Below, piece after piece: positions 1-8,755 of a DNA stretch of 50,201 nt. The position numbers and the translations under genes were made by a program. Origin of the DNA: Bremia lactucae (lineage: Eukaryota > Oomycota > Peronosporomycetes > Peronosporales > Peronosporaceae); NCBI RefSeq assembly GCF_004359215.1, contig NC_090614.1, positions 3,785,094 through 3,835,294 on the forward strand. Direction: 5' to 3'. The notes beneath the pieces were generated by a model. The model was given only the letters and a program-made list of their open reading frames with translations. It did no database searches and was not told the origin of the DNA. Position 1 is the first letter of the stretch; each line of letters opens with the position of its first letter.

Positions 1-222
1 TGTGTGCTTAAGTAGAGCGTGGCCGCATTACGACGTGCCCGCCTACACTACCGCTCCCGTGACGTCACTTCACCAGAGTTCTTAGTGTGTTGGGTGAGGT
101 CGCTTGCGCGCCCACCACAACTACCTCACTGCACGCAAGAGAAGCAGGTGCAAACCGCTTCCTCGCTGTGCTAGGGTGTGTGCTAAGTAGAGCGTGGCCG
201 CATTACGACGTGCCCGCCTACA
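1..222 (+). repeat. Family II chromovirus LTR, 3' portion, with internal tandem duplication
   Basis: This stretch matches the reverse complement of the LTR at 8195-8693 (shared run around the GTGTTGGGTGAGGTCGC and GCTAGGGTGTGTG segments). It is therefore the 3' part of a family II LTR read on plus, ending in CCTACA at 222. The terminal segment AAGTAGAGCGTGGCCGC..GCCTACA occurs twice, at about 8-46 and 184-222. Part of the LTR end is thus duplicated in tandem with a period near 177 bases. The upstream part lies outside the window. Confidence 0.75.
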
Positions 223-225
223 AGA

Positions 226-680
226 TGTAACGAGGCACTACGACTTGTACTGCTTCAGTACAAGTCCACTTCGCACTGCTTCAGTTGCGAGTGATGCGTT
301 ACGTTATTTCACGTACACTAGTACGTGCAGAGAAAGGCTTTTCTTTAAGGTAACTAGCTTAAAGAGGGTAAAATGAAAACTGTATTAATATAATTAAGTA
401 TCTCTTTTTCTATCTTGTAAATGCTAACTTAATTATAATCTAATACTAAACATGTAATTGAATTTTCATCTCTATCTTATCTGTAAATCTCTCTTTGATT
501 AGTCTTAGAGCTGATTAGTCTGCGAAATAAATAGATATAATGGTCTATGTCTATTTATGGATAAGAATTTTGAAGATTACTATATAAAGTAATATCCTGT
601 AAATATTATCCACCTTTTATATATTATATATTATAATAATCTTTAAGTGTTATTTTCAAGTAACGATACACCCCGTTACA
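226..680 (-). repeat. Family I LTR (3' LTR of the 226-8194 element)
   Basis: This 455-base repeat starts TGTAACGAGGC and ends CCCCGTTACA, a typical TG..CA retroviral end. Most positions match the repeats at 7744-8194 and 41964-42408, and the reverse complement of 49605-50060. It has strong internal hairpins: arms 242-251/257-266 (10 bp, 5-nt loop), CACGTAC/GTACGTG, and a TCTTTAAG/CTTAAAGA pair. Confidence 0.88.
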
Positions 681-692
681 TCACCCTCCCTT
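681..692 (-). other. Polypurine tract of family I element
   Basis: On minus this reads AAGGGAGGGTGA directly against the LTR start, the expected place for the plus-strand primer. Equivalent tracts abut the LTRs at 8693 (minus, AAGGGGGATGG) and 37887 (plus, AAGGGGAGTGA). Confidence 0.65.
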
Positions 693-772
693 AAACGACA
701 ATCACTCTGACTGTCATTGAATGGAGTGGCCAGAATGTGACCACTTAATGTGACCACTTAATTTTTAAAACG

Positions 773-2572
773 ATGTGGACTGGTCAAAACCATTATTTTA
801 AACTCCACCGCATGAAGAATCAACTCATGCGGGGTGACGATAGTGCTGCGCCTTCGGCTGCGTTTCGTGCAGCCGCGGGTGACGCATTATTGTCTCTTGC
901 GGCAGACGAAACGTCTGCCTTAGTATCTTCTACTCGCGCAACACTAGATGTTGCGGATGCACGTGGTGATTCACCACGTGAATACGACCCCTCTTTGGAG
1001 GTCGACTACAAATGTGAGTCGGACGAAATGACCGACTCGGGGAGAATAGAACAGTCGCCTGATAGACGTCAGGCGGCTGACTTTGAGCCTTCGAATGAGA
1101 GGGCTCATTCTGATAGACGAGTAAATAGTCAATTTGGATCCGATTATGAGGATGATCCCTCATCGCCCGTTCCGTCTCCCGTACAGACACCTGCACATGT
1201 TTCTGTGCAAGGTTATGACGATGGCGTAAGCCATCGCAATAAATGTTCTTCTGGAACAACTGCTTCAGTGGGTACCACTCAGGGAAGTGAAGACAGTAAA
1301 ATGTCTCATCTCGCCCCTGAAAAGAAGATGTGGCTTTAGCCAGAACGGCTAATCAATAGCTTGTCTGGAGAGACTACTCCTCACACTAAATATCCCTTAT
1401 TTATTGTGACAAAGCTACATGGCCTTAATCCCAGCGCGAAGAACTTTCGCGCTGTGGAAGAGTTTTATCTTGATGCTTTTCTTAAGCATCGATGGTTTAG
1501 TGGCAACAATAAGCGAGATAAAGTCTCGCTTATGCAAGCCTGGAGCGCGTTCATTCGCAATGTCAAAGACATTGGACGCGAAGCCTGGCTTGAAAGACTT
1601 AACGCGAATCGTGTTAAGTTTGGGAAACTATCTCCAACTGGTGCAAAGTATAAATTGCATCGGTTGTCACGTGAGGCTGGGCTTCCATGCCTCACGTGGG
1701 GTGATCCCTGTCCGTGTTGTGTAGACAACTCGAAGAGAGTAAAAGGGGATGTCTATTCTCTCTCTTCGCCCTGAGGAAGGGATGGCATCTCTATTGAGAT
1801 GCGTGACGCGATTGACGTTTTGCAAACGATTTATATGCGCCACGGGCGCGAGTTTCCTGATGGACCTTTTGAATCATCGGATTAGTCTCGTCATACTGAC
1901 GGACGAGGCCCTCAACGTCAGCAATCAGCTGGGAACGAGGGTCCCAGCTGTCATGTGAAGGTGAATAACCACGCCAGCGAACAAGATAACTCGTTCGCTG
2001 ACCCGTCACATCACGGTGGTTCTGGATACGTTCCACAAGGAAACGCTGACCACCGTGGGAATTCACCAATGGTTGTGGTGGAGTTGTAAATATTAGATCC
2101 GAACCGTATGTCGGACCTTATGTCGAGGACCGACAAAATCGATCACTTTCTCCATGATTTGGAGGAGGGACTTGAGCACGAGCGCAGCAAGCGTCGCTCG
2201 TTGGAGCATACGGTGCAAGCTCACCATTTCAAGCGGTTGGAAGACCGTTCGAAGAGTGCGTACTCCATGTTGGAGTACGAGCGGAAATATCATGCTGTTC
2301 GCGATGAACTGTCGTCAGCTCATCGTAGTTTCGAGGATATTCGAAAATATCATGAGAAACTTCAGGTTTAACATGAGATTTCTGTTCGGGATCACAAAAA
2401 TCTTTTGAAGATTCTTGAAAAGGGTGGTCAAATCCGTCCTCGGAAGAATCCGCGTACTGATGGTCCGGGCGGAGCCGACCAACGTAAAACGTTGGATGCG
2501 TTCGCAACCTACTTGGCAATTCTATTGTGTACGCATTGCCTCTGCGATGCAGTACACAGAAAGGCCCAATGA
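773..2572 (+). pseudogene. Antisense additional gene of family I chromovirus (aORF-I), five premature stops
   Basis: One reading frame starts with ATG at 773 and runs 600 codons to TGA at 2570-2572. It is broken only by in-frame stops at 1337 (TAG), 1772 (TGA), 1883 (TAG), 2087 (TAA) and 2369 (TAA), all one C-to-T step from CAG, CGA or CAA. It lies opposite to gag-pol. Codons before about 1790 face no pol coding; the last third lies antisense to the chromodomain and integrase tail. The N-terminal 180 residues are Ser/Asp/Glu-rich and low in complexity. A central helical region (about 1361-1870) has the motifs LMQAWSAFIRNVKDIGRE and GAKYKLHRLSREAGLPCL. The end (about 2108-2480) is a charged coiled coil. 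A related frame is visible at 37705-36400 (minus), and the coiled coil recurs at 17288-17477, where the 2369 stop is CAA (Gln). Function unknown; I recognise no known family. Antisense extra ORFs are known from some plant Ty3/gypsy elements, but I cannot link this protein to them. Confidence 0.75.
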
Positions 2573-2720
2573 ACTTGGGTAGTAGTTTACTGCTACCCAC
2601 ATTAGTAACTAATCGCTTAGGTAAGTTTACCTTAGAGAGTAGTACTAGGTCATTAATTTTAAACGAATGAACATTTGCTCTTCCATGTTTGTATGCATTC
2701 CGTTTCTGTCGGTCCACTGC
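1791..2720 (-). pseudogene. Integrase C-terminal (GPY-type) region and chromodomain, family I
   Basis: On minus, about 2710-2230 encodes the integrase tail: basic DRQKRNAYKHGRANV, then FKINDLVLLSKVNL, then KLLPKFIGPFCVL and YTIELPSRLRTHPTFYVGRL, matching the GPY/F module of Ty3/gypsy integrases. After a break, 2069-1791 encodes a chromodomain (RFLVERIQNHRDV, TSYLVRWRGYSPSHDSWDP) ending in TAG at 1791. Chromodomains of this kind direct chromovirus integration to marked chromatin. The upstream side is interrupted by foreign RT sequence at 2720-2817. The whole stretch is antisense to the last third of the 773-2572 gene. Confidence 0.85.
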
Positions 2721-2817
2721 TTTGAGCATACCGCTTGGGGTGCATACAGCTATTTTGGCTACATCGGACTCTCTCATGAGTGCCTGATAGTAGCCATTTA
2801 TAAATCCAACGCGGAAA
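2720..2817 (-). pseudogene. Scrap of family II reverse transcriptase inside family I integrase
   Basis: About 98 bases match the family II RT at roughly 12975-13072 and 30850-30955. On minus they give MRESDVAKIAVCTPSGML, the RT stretch that precedes the catalytic loop, while both sides are family I integrase. The family I-like element at 34541-38398 shows no such sequence at this position. This is a small patch transfer between element families, not part of integrase. Confidence 0.65.
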
Positions 2818-4140
2818 TGTGTTTGACGCTTAATCGAAATTTGTTGACGATCTCGAACGGAGTTTGATCTTGGTACTTTGGCGATGGCAGTCGATTCTTG
2901 ATATAGATCGCCGTCATTGCTGTCTCAGCTCAGAAACATTTGTCTAATTTGGCGTGTCTCTCGCTTTGCGCGCATCCAGCGCTGACTGGACCGCGGAGAA
3001 TATAGATATAATGGCCTGCAATGGAATCCTGAACGAAACGGATTATTGTTTCTTGAGTTAGCAGATATTCTTCTGCTGACTCATTTGTTTTGTCTTTTTT
3101 AGTGCGCTTTGTACGTACTGCCATGAGATCTTTCTCTTCTTCGATATCGATTGCTTCGACATCGACATCGTTCGCATCGTTGCTAACTTCGTTCGTGATA
3201 AGCATGAGCCAGAAATGGTTTTGCTCGTGCGAGTCCACCCCCCCCTAAAACTAGAGATCCCTTTAATTGTGTGGATATGCGTGGATGACGTAAGCCATTC
3301 GCGATGAACGGTGTATGCATTGTAGACGCATGCACCGAATTGTTGATGGCGAATTTAACCATCGGTGGAAATTCGATCCAATTTGGAAACAGTTGGACGT
3401 AACTTCGGAGTATCTCTTCGAGGACGCGCTTTACGCGTTCCGTCTGACCATTTGTCTCTGGATGATCAGAAGTTGACATAGTCAGCCGTGTTCAGAGAGA
3501 TCGGAACACGGTTTGCCAAAACTCCGCCGTGAACTGTGGATCTCTATCCGAGACTAATTCGCAGGGTAAACAGTGGAGTTTAAATACCGTGTAGATAAAG
3601 ACACGGGCACAGCCCGGATCCGTGATCGACTCTAGTACTGCAAGAAGATGTATTAATTTGCTGAATCTGTCTACAAAAACAAGGATTCCATTGTTTTATG
3701 GTCGTCTTCGGGAAATCCGAAGACGAAGTCCATAGATACGGACTGCCAATACTCTGCCGGAAGTGGTAGATGTTGAAGAGGTGCACGGGATGAAGGGCTA
3801 GGCTTCACCCGTTGACAAACCTCGCAAGCACGAATGTACTTGCGCACGAACTGATACTGGCGGGGCCAGTAAAAGTCGCGACTTACTGTGAGGTAAGTCT
3901 TCTCACGTCCACGATGTCCACTTGTTGGAGCATCGTGACACTCATACATGATGCGCAAATCATTGTGAGTTGGGATGACGACACGTGGGGTGTTGCCGTT
4001 AACGGCTATGTAATACGATAAGCCGTTACGTGTTGTGTATCGATCAGATGACGATCGATATGAAGCCGCTAGATCTTTAAAATACTTATCGGATGGATTC
4101 ATTAAATGATCCATCAAACAAAGAAGGTCCCCATCTTCTT
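2818..4140 (-). pseudogene. Family I integrase core (HHCC zinc region and catalytic domain), broken
   Basis: On minus, 4117-3671 carries the zinc-binding region (HDAPTSGHRGREKTY then CEVCQRVKP) and the start of the catalytic core with its first aspartate (SVSMDFVFGFPEDD). After a damaged stretch, 3479-3183 carries the region with the catalytic glutamate (STSDHPETNGQTERVKRVLE) and FAINNSVHAST. The linker between core and tail (about 3240-2830) is hard to read in any frame and includes an acidic Asp/Glu run. Several frameshifts and stops rule out activity. Confidence 0.85.
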
Positions 4141-4216
4141 TGTAGGCTTTCTTTATTTCATCAACTAAGGTTGATGACGGAACACTCGTAGTGAGTGTTG
4201 CAACAGTAAGATCACT

Positions 4217-6085
4217 TTAACTGTTGCTGTGCACTGCTGACTCGAAATAGGGTCGGCGTGATAACGCATCAGCGACGACATTAAGTCGTCCTGGTTTATA
4301 TTCGACGGAGAAGTTATACTCCGCGAAGAAGGATAGCCACCTCGCCATTCTTTGCGAGAGGTGTGGGCTGTTCACGGCCTTGCGCAACGACGCATGGTCC
4401 GTATATACGATGAACGGTCTATCTCCTAGGAGATAGACCCTAAATTTAGCCAATGCATATTTCATGGCAAGGAGTTCCTTGTCATGCACTGGGTAATTGC
4501 GTTCAGCTGGTTGCAGTTAACGCGATCGGTAACAGACGACACGATTCGCGCCGTCTGTATCGTATTGCATTAACGCGCAGCCGATTGCGAAATCGCTGGC
4601 GTCACAGGCCACACGGAATGGTATGTCTTGATCTGCAATCGTCAAGATGGGCGATTGCATCAAGCTTTGCTTGATACCTTCAAACGAACGCTGACAATCA
4701 GCGTTCCATAACCATTTCTCGTCTTTTTTCAAGAGACGAGAGAGATGAACTGTCATCTCTGCATAATTGCGAGAGTACTTGTGCAAGTACGCCGCTAAAC
4801 CAAGGAACTTTCTAAGTCCCTTGACATCGACTGGAACTGGGCAGTCGGTAATTGCTTTGATCTTTTCGGGATCAGGGTGCACGCCATGTTTACCGACGAT
4901 GCACCCAAGAAGTGGTATTTCGCTTGCAGCGAATATACACTTCTTGAGATTTGCATACAACTTATGTTTTCGCATAAAAGTAAGAACCTGAGGAACGTTA
5001 GTTTTACAAAGTTCCACGTCCGTATTACCGTCCATGGCCCGGCTATGGACGAATACATCGTCAAAATAACTCGGTGTTCTCGCACCGGTCTCAACAGATT
5101 TGTTACACATCTGTTGAATGTTGCAGGGGCGTTACTAAGCTCCTGAGGCATCACTAGCCATTCCCAGAGCATCTCCCTGGGGGTGCTCACTGCTGTGTAC
5201 GAGATGTCCCGTTCACGCACAAGGATTTGAAAGAACCCATCCATCAGATCCATAGACGAAAAGACCGTACTCTTAGACACACCTTCTATGATTACGTCTT
5301 TTCTAGGTATCGGCGTTTGAGCCGGTACTGTTGCAGAATACAGTTTGTTGAATGCGTGCACTATCCGCCACCCTCCTGTGCCTTTCGCACACAGAAGGTC
5401 GGAGAGCTATGTGGGGAGGTTGACTCCCTTACATGGCCCGATTTTACTCGATCGGTAAAGAATTTATCGATCGCAAGTACTTGTTCACGAGGCAGTGGCC
5501 ACAGCTTCATGACACAGTACTTCGAGCCCGGTTTGAGCTCGATCTCATGTCGAGTGCCTATATCCTTAGGCAACTAGCATGGAACTGCTTCAGGGAATAC
5601 ATCCCTGAGTTCTATTAAGTCCTCGTATAGAAGATTTCCCTTGAGAGATTCCCAAGATTTAGTACTGTATCTTTCAATCCGAGTCTTCACATAGAGGACA
5701 CTTTTGTCCATCGATGAGCTGCTGAGAACCCGTTCGTTCTCTGCAAAAACTATCGCTGACCGAATGTCGGTTAAGTAATCGTCCTCTGTGACGAGTACGC
5801 AGATCTGCTTGATTTTACCACAATGCAGATCTCTCAAGAACCGCTTAGGTTCTAGGGTTGTTAATTGAGTTATCTCCGAAGTTAACTTCGGAGGCGCATA
5901 CAGATCAAGAGTATAAACGCCTACTCTCGAACCTGTATTAACCAAGACATTTAGTGTCTCCGTTTCTTCCTGGGATTTATCCACAGGCTGCCGAGGGATT
6001 AATCCCTCGGGATCTAGAAGTCTAGTAACTAAAACTATTTGAGGAGATTTCTCCTCAAGTACGTGGGTACCTCTTCCCTCAACGT
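4217..6085 (-). pseudogene. Family I reverse transcriptase and RNase H, broken
   Basis: The minus frame is open from about 6085 (protease-RT linker) through 5574, then RT. The fingers region shows CVMKLWPLPREQ and SPHSSPTFCVRKA, the palm shows KSTVFSSMDLMDGFFQILVR, and the catalytic loop is SYFDDVFVHS near 5075-5045 (a YxDD motif with F). The thumb/connection has LGCIVGKHGVHPDPEKI and LRKFLGLAAYLHKYSRNY. RNase H follows (FRVACDASDFAIGCALMQ, HDKELLAMKYALAKFRVYLL, YTDHASLRKAV, VADALSRRP), ending near 4217. Frames change at 5573, 5361, 5110 and 4500, so it is a pseudogene. Short perfect palindromes are frequent here, for example 4416-4439 (24 bp) and 5874-5893 (20 bp). Confidence 0.9.
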
Positions 6086-7150
6086 CTTCCGAATGTGATT
6101 GTGCACCTGTTCCGCTTGGTCATGGATACGTTTGAAGAGGCAATATCCGTTGCGGAACTGGAAGTCTTTAGCGTGAGACAGGCTCAAGCTAGTTCGTTAT
6201 CATATAGTCCTCCAAGACGACACGAGTTAGGAGGTCCAGAACCTATGGACCTTTCTTACGTCGAAAGCGAGAAACCTCGCTTTCCGAACAATATGCGATC
6301 GCAGAAATGCCATCGCTGACAAAAATTGGGACATTACGCTCATGAGTGTAGTGCCCCACGTCCAGCACCAAAAGGCACTGAACGTAATTTTGGACCGTAT
6401 GCCGAAAAGGGCAACGGTCGCGGATCCGACGTTGTTGCGAAATCGCAACAGCGAAGCGGACCGCCAAATTACGATCGGGGTCAGTAGGGGTGCAACGCCC
6501 TACTGATCCAGCAACTTCAAGAGAATTTGCAAGTCTATTGACTAAAATTGCTACAGACACACAGTCATTATGTGTCTCTGCACCTAGTGATAAGGTATCA
6601 CTTATCACCTTGTAGTTAAAAGTGACAAGTGATTTGTCACTCAGAACCCTAATGGACTGCGGAGCGTCGAATAACTTTATTCGTCGCCAGTCACTAGAGG
6701 GTCGTAAGCTCAAATATGTTGAGCGCGGCATCCCTCCAACGAGGATGACGGTACGTCTAGCGTCAGGCGCATCGATAACAGTAATGAAACGCGTAGAGAA
6801 ATTTCACTACACGTTAAGAGATTTACAGTATGATGATGATTTCATCGTACTGGATTTGGATGACAAATTTGATGTCATCCTAGATTTACCTTGGCTCAGA
6901 AAATACGAGCCAAGGATGAGCTGGCAGCATCGATCCGTAAAGATGCCTGCCACTTGTTCATCAGATGGTCATCTGATGATCGTGTTGGAGCGTCCACAAG
7001 CGTGAGGACGTACTACGAGTGAGTGCGAAGGCCTCTCTTATTGTAAGTCGTTAGTACAACTGCACAAGATCACAGTGTGGAGTCAGCTGCCGGCGGCTGT
7101 ATTAATGCACAGGCAGCGCCGAAGGTCCACCACTCGAAAAGGTCGAGTGA
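6085..7150 (+). pseudogene. Inverted gag C-terminus (zinc knuckle) and protease block, family I
   Basis: This block is coded on plus although the gag start (7693-7165) and the RT downstream are on minus. From 6095 it gives the gag tail (IVHLFRLVMDTFEEAISVAE, PRRHELGGPEPMDLSY), then a CCHC knuckle near 6300-6355 whose second cysteine is a TGA stop (CHR-stop-QKLGHYAHEC). About 6622-7005 gives a retropepsin domain: LMDCGASNNFIRR (the usual DSGAS has Ser changed to Cys), FIVLDLDDKFDVILDLPWL. The gag tail at 33416-33778 (minus) is its normally oriented relative. The junctions fall close to 6085 and 7150. Confidence 0.82.
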
Positions 7151-7164
7151 ATTGAGACATGAAT

Positions 7165-7693
7165 TTACAAAGCCTCTTGCGACCCAAAGACGTATGGTTC
7201 GCGCAACTTAAGGCCCAATGCCCAAGTTTTGGCACGACCTGCTAAATTTGATTGAGCGAATGCGACTTGCATTTGCTCGTCGAGGATGTCACGTGCCCTT
7301 ATGGCATCGTCCAACTCGACAAACCATCTCAAGAGGGAGTCTTCTTTGACTCCCCTATACTTCGAGATGTCAATCTTTAAAGTTTCAAGACGACGCATTT
7401 GCGTCATCCCAGGTACGGGGGTCTGTACCTGTTGTAATCTCAACAGTTCTGCCTGTTGAGAGCCTTGCTGATTCAGCTACCTTTTCCTTCATCTCGTCAA
7501 GTTCATGTTGTATGAACTTGGCGATGGTTGATCGGAGGGCATCTCTGTCCAAATTGGACAGCATTGCCAAGATTGCATCGTTTCCTACGGTCGAACTCAT
7601 TCGTTCAACCGCACTCATTTCTATATCACTTAGAAAGGAGTAGCTTTCAGGGGAAACGTGATGCGTATTCCCACTATCATCTAACATGTCCAT
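7165..7693 (-). pseudogene. Family I gag, N-terminal part
   Basis: Gag begins MDMLDDSGNTHHVSPESY at 7693, 50 bases inside the 5' LTR. The same start recurs at 50116 (plus) and, diverged, at 34356 (minus). It continues with an acidic helical stretch and, after a frameshift near 7440, YRGVKEDSLLRWFVELDDAI and FAQSNLAGRAKTWALGLKL, the capsid-like core of Ty3/gypsy gag. It is then cut by the inverted block that starts near 7150. Gag would form the virus-like particle. Confidence 0.82.
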
Positions 7694-7721
7694 GTTAAAT
7701 GTGGGAAATGTGGTCCTTGGA

Positions 7722-7741
7722 CGGACTACAAAGTGCTATTA
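7722..7741 (-). promoter_or_regulatory. Degenerate primer-binding site, family I
   Basis: On minus, two bases after the 5' LTR, this reads TAATAGCACTTTGTAGTCCG. The versions at 50068-50087 (plus) and 34405-34386 (minus) start TGGTAGCAC, as expected for pairing to a tRNA 3' CCA end. The TGG is mutated here. Confidence 0.5.
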
Positions 7742-7743
7742 GG

Positions 7744-8194
7744 TGTAACGGGGCACTACGACGTGTACTGCTTCAGTACAAGTCCACTTCGTACCGCTTT
7801 AGTTGCGAGTGGTGCCCTACGTTATTTCACGTACACTAGTACGTGCAGAGGAAGACTTTTCTTTAAGGTTACTAGCTTAAAGAGGGTAAAATGAAAACCA
7901 TTTTAATATAATTAAGTGTCTCTTTTTCTATCTTTGTAAATGCTAACTTAATTATAATCTAATGCTAAACATGTAATTAATTTTTTATCTCGATCTTATC
8001 TGTAACTCTTTTTTTGATTACTTCTACAGCTGATTAGTCTGCGGAATATATAGATATGGTCTATATCTATTTATGGATAAGAATTCTTAATATTACTATT
8101 TAAAGTAACATCCTGCAAATATTTTCCACCTTTTAAATAATATATTTATTAACAACCTTTAAGTGTTATTTTAATGTAACGATACACCCCGTTA
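7744..8194 (-). repeat. Family I LTR (5' LTR of the 226-8194 element)
   Basis: This is a 451-base repeat starting TGTAACGGGGC and ending CACCCCGTTA; the final CA is lost where it meets the family II LTR at 8195. By eye roughly nine in ten positions agree with 226-680. The hairpin near its start keeps an 8-9 bp core. Confidence 0.87.
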
Positions 8195-8693
8195 ATTTAG
8201 ACACACACCCTAGCACAGCGAGGAAGCGGTTAAACCTGCTTCTCTTGCGTGCAGTGAGGTAGTTGTGGTGGGCACGCAAGCGACCTCACCCAACACACTA
8301 TGTACTTTGATTAAGAGTCGTCACGGGAGCGGTAATCCGGCTTCTTGTGCGCACTTATCAAGTAGGAAGTAGTTTTCAGGCTGATTTATATTTAATATTA
8401 TTAAATATAAATACCTTTTTTTACCAATTAAAATGTCATCTATATGGATAACACTTAAAATGTATTGTGAGCGTATCTTTCTAGATACCTCGCGTAACGG
8501 ATGACGCTAGGCGTCATCCCACCTAATGTGAATGCACCTATGTGCATAACATACAGAAGTGTTGGTCACAAATGTGCACCACAACCGAGTGTTGGGGCTA
8601 AGTACTATAATCTAGTAATTGCATATCCCCTTTAGAAGACTAAGTGTACTTAACGGGGACTGTGTAACATTAGGGCAACTTTAGCCCGTAACA
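8195..8693 (-). repeat. Family II LTR (3' LTR of the next element)
   Basis: On minus the repeat starts TGTTACGGGC at 8693 and runs down to the junction with the family I LTR, lacking the very end seen at 1-222. It is related to 28404-28778. Internal hairpins include GGATGACGC/GCGTCATCC (8499-8507/8511-8519) and a 12-bp AT stem near 8385-8412. A polypurine tract AAGGGGGATGG abuts it on minus (8704-8694). Confidence 0.85.
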
Positions 8694-8755
8694 CCATCCC
8701 CCTTATAAGAACGAATTTACATTTTTTAATTCGTTAAAAGGGAGAGAGGAACTGC

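Larger units (their letters stand above)
226..8194 (-). mobile_element. Family I Ty3/gypsy chromovirus (degenerate, internally rearranged)
   Basis: Two long terminal repeats in the same orientation (226-680 and 7744-8194) flank gag, protease, reverse transcriptase, RNase H, integrase and chromodomain fragments, coded mainly on minus. The order RT-RNase H-integrase-chromodomain defines a Ty3/gypsy chromovirus. In element sense the 5' LTR is 8194 to 7744, gag starts at 7693, the polypurine tract is 692 to 681 and the 3' LTR is 680 to 226. Many stops and frameshifts show it is dead. The gag C-terminus plus protease block (about 6085-7150) is inverted, and a scrap of family II RT sits inside integrase (2720-2817). 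No convincing target-site duplication flanks it, so it may be recombinant. The space between the chromodomain and the 3' LTR holds an antisense gene (773-2572). Confidence 0.9.

Noticed and set aside
930..1259. 109-codon minus frame inside the antisense gene
   Set aside because: No motif; it is the shadow of the plus-strand frame, and family I pol ends at 1791.
2930..3238. 102-codon acidic minus frame
   Set aside because: It falls in the damaged linker of family I integrase; no independent evidence of a gene.
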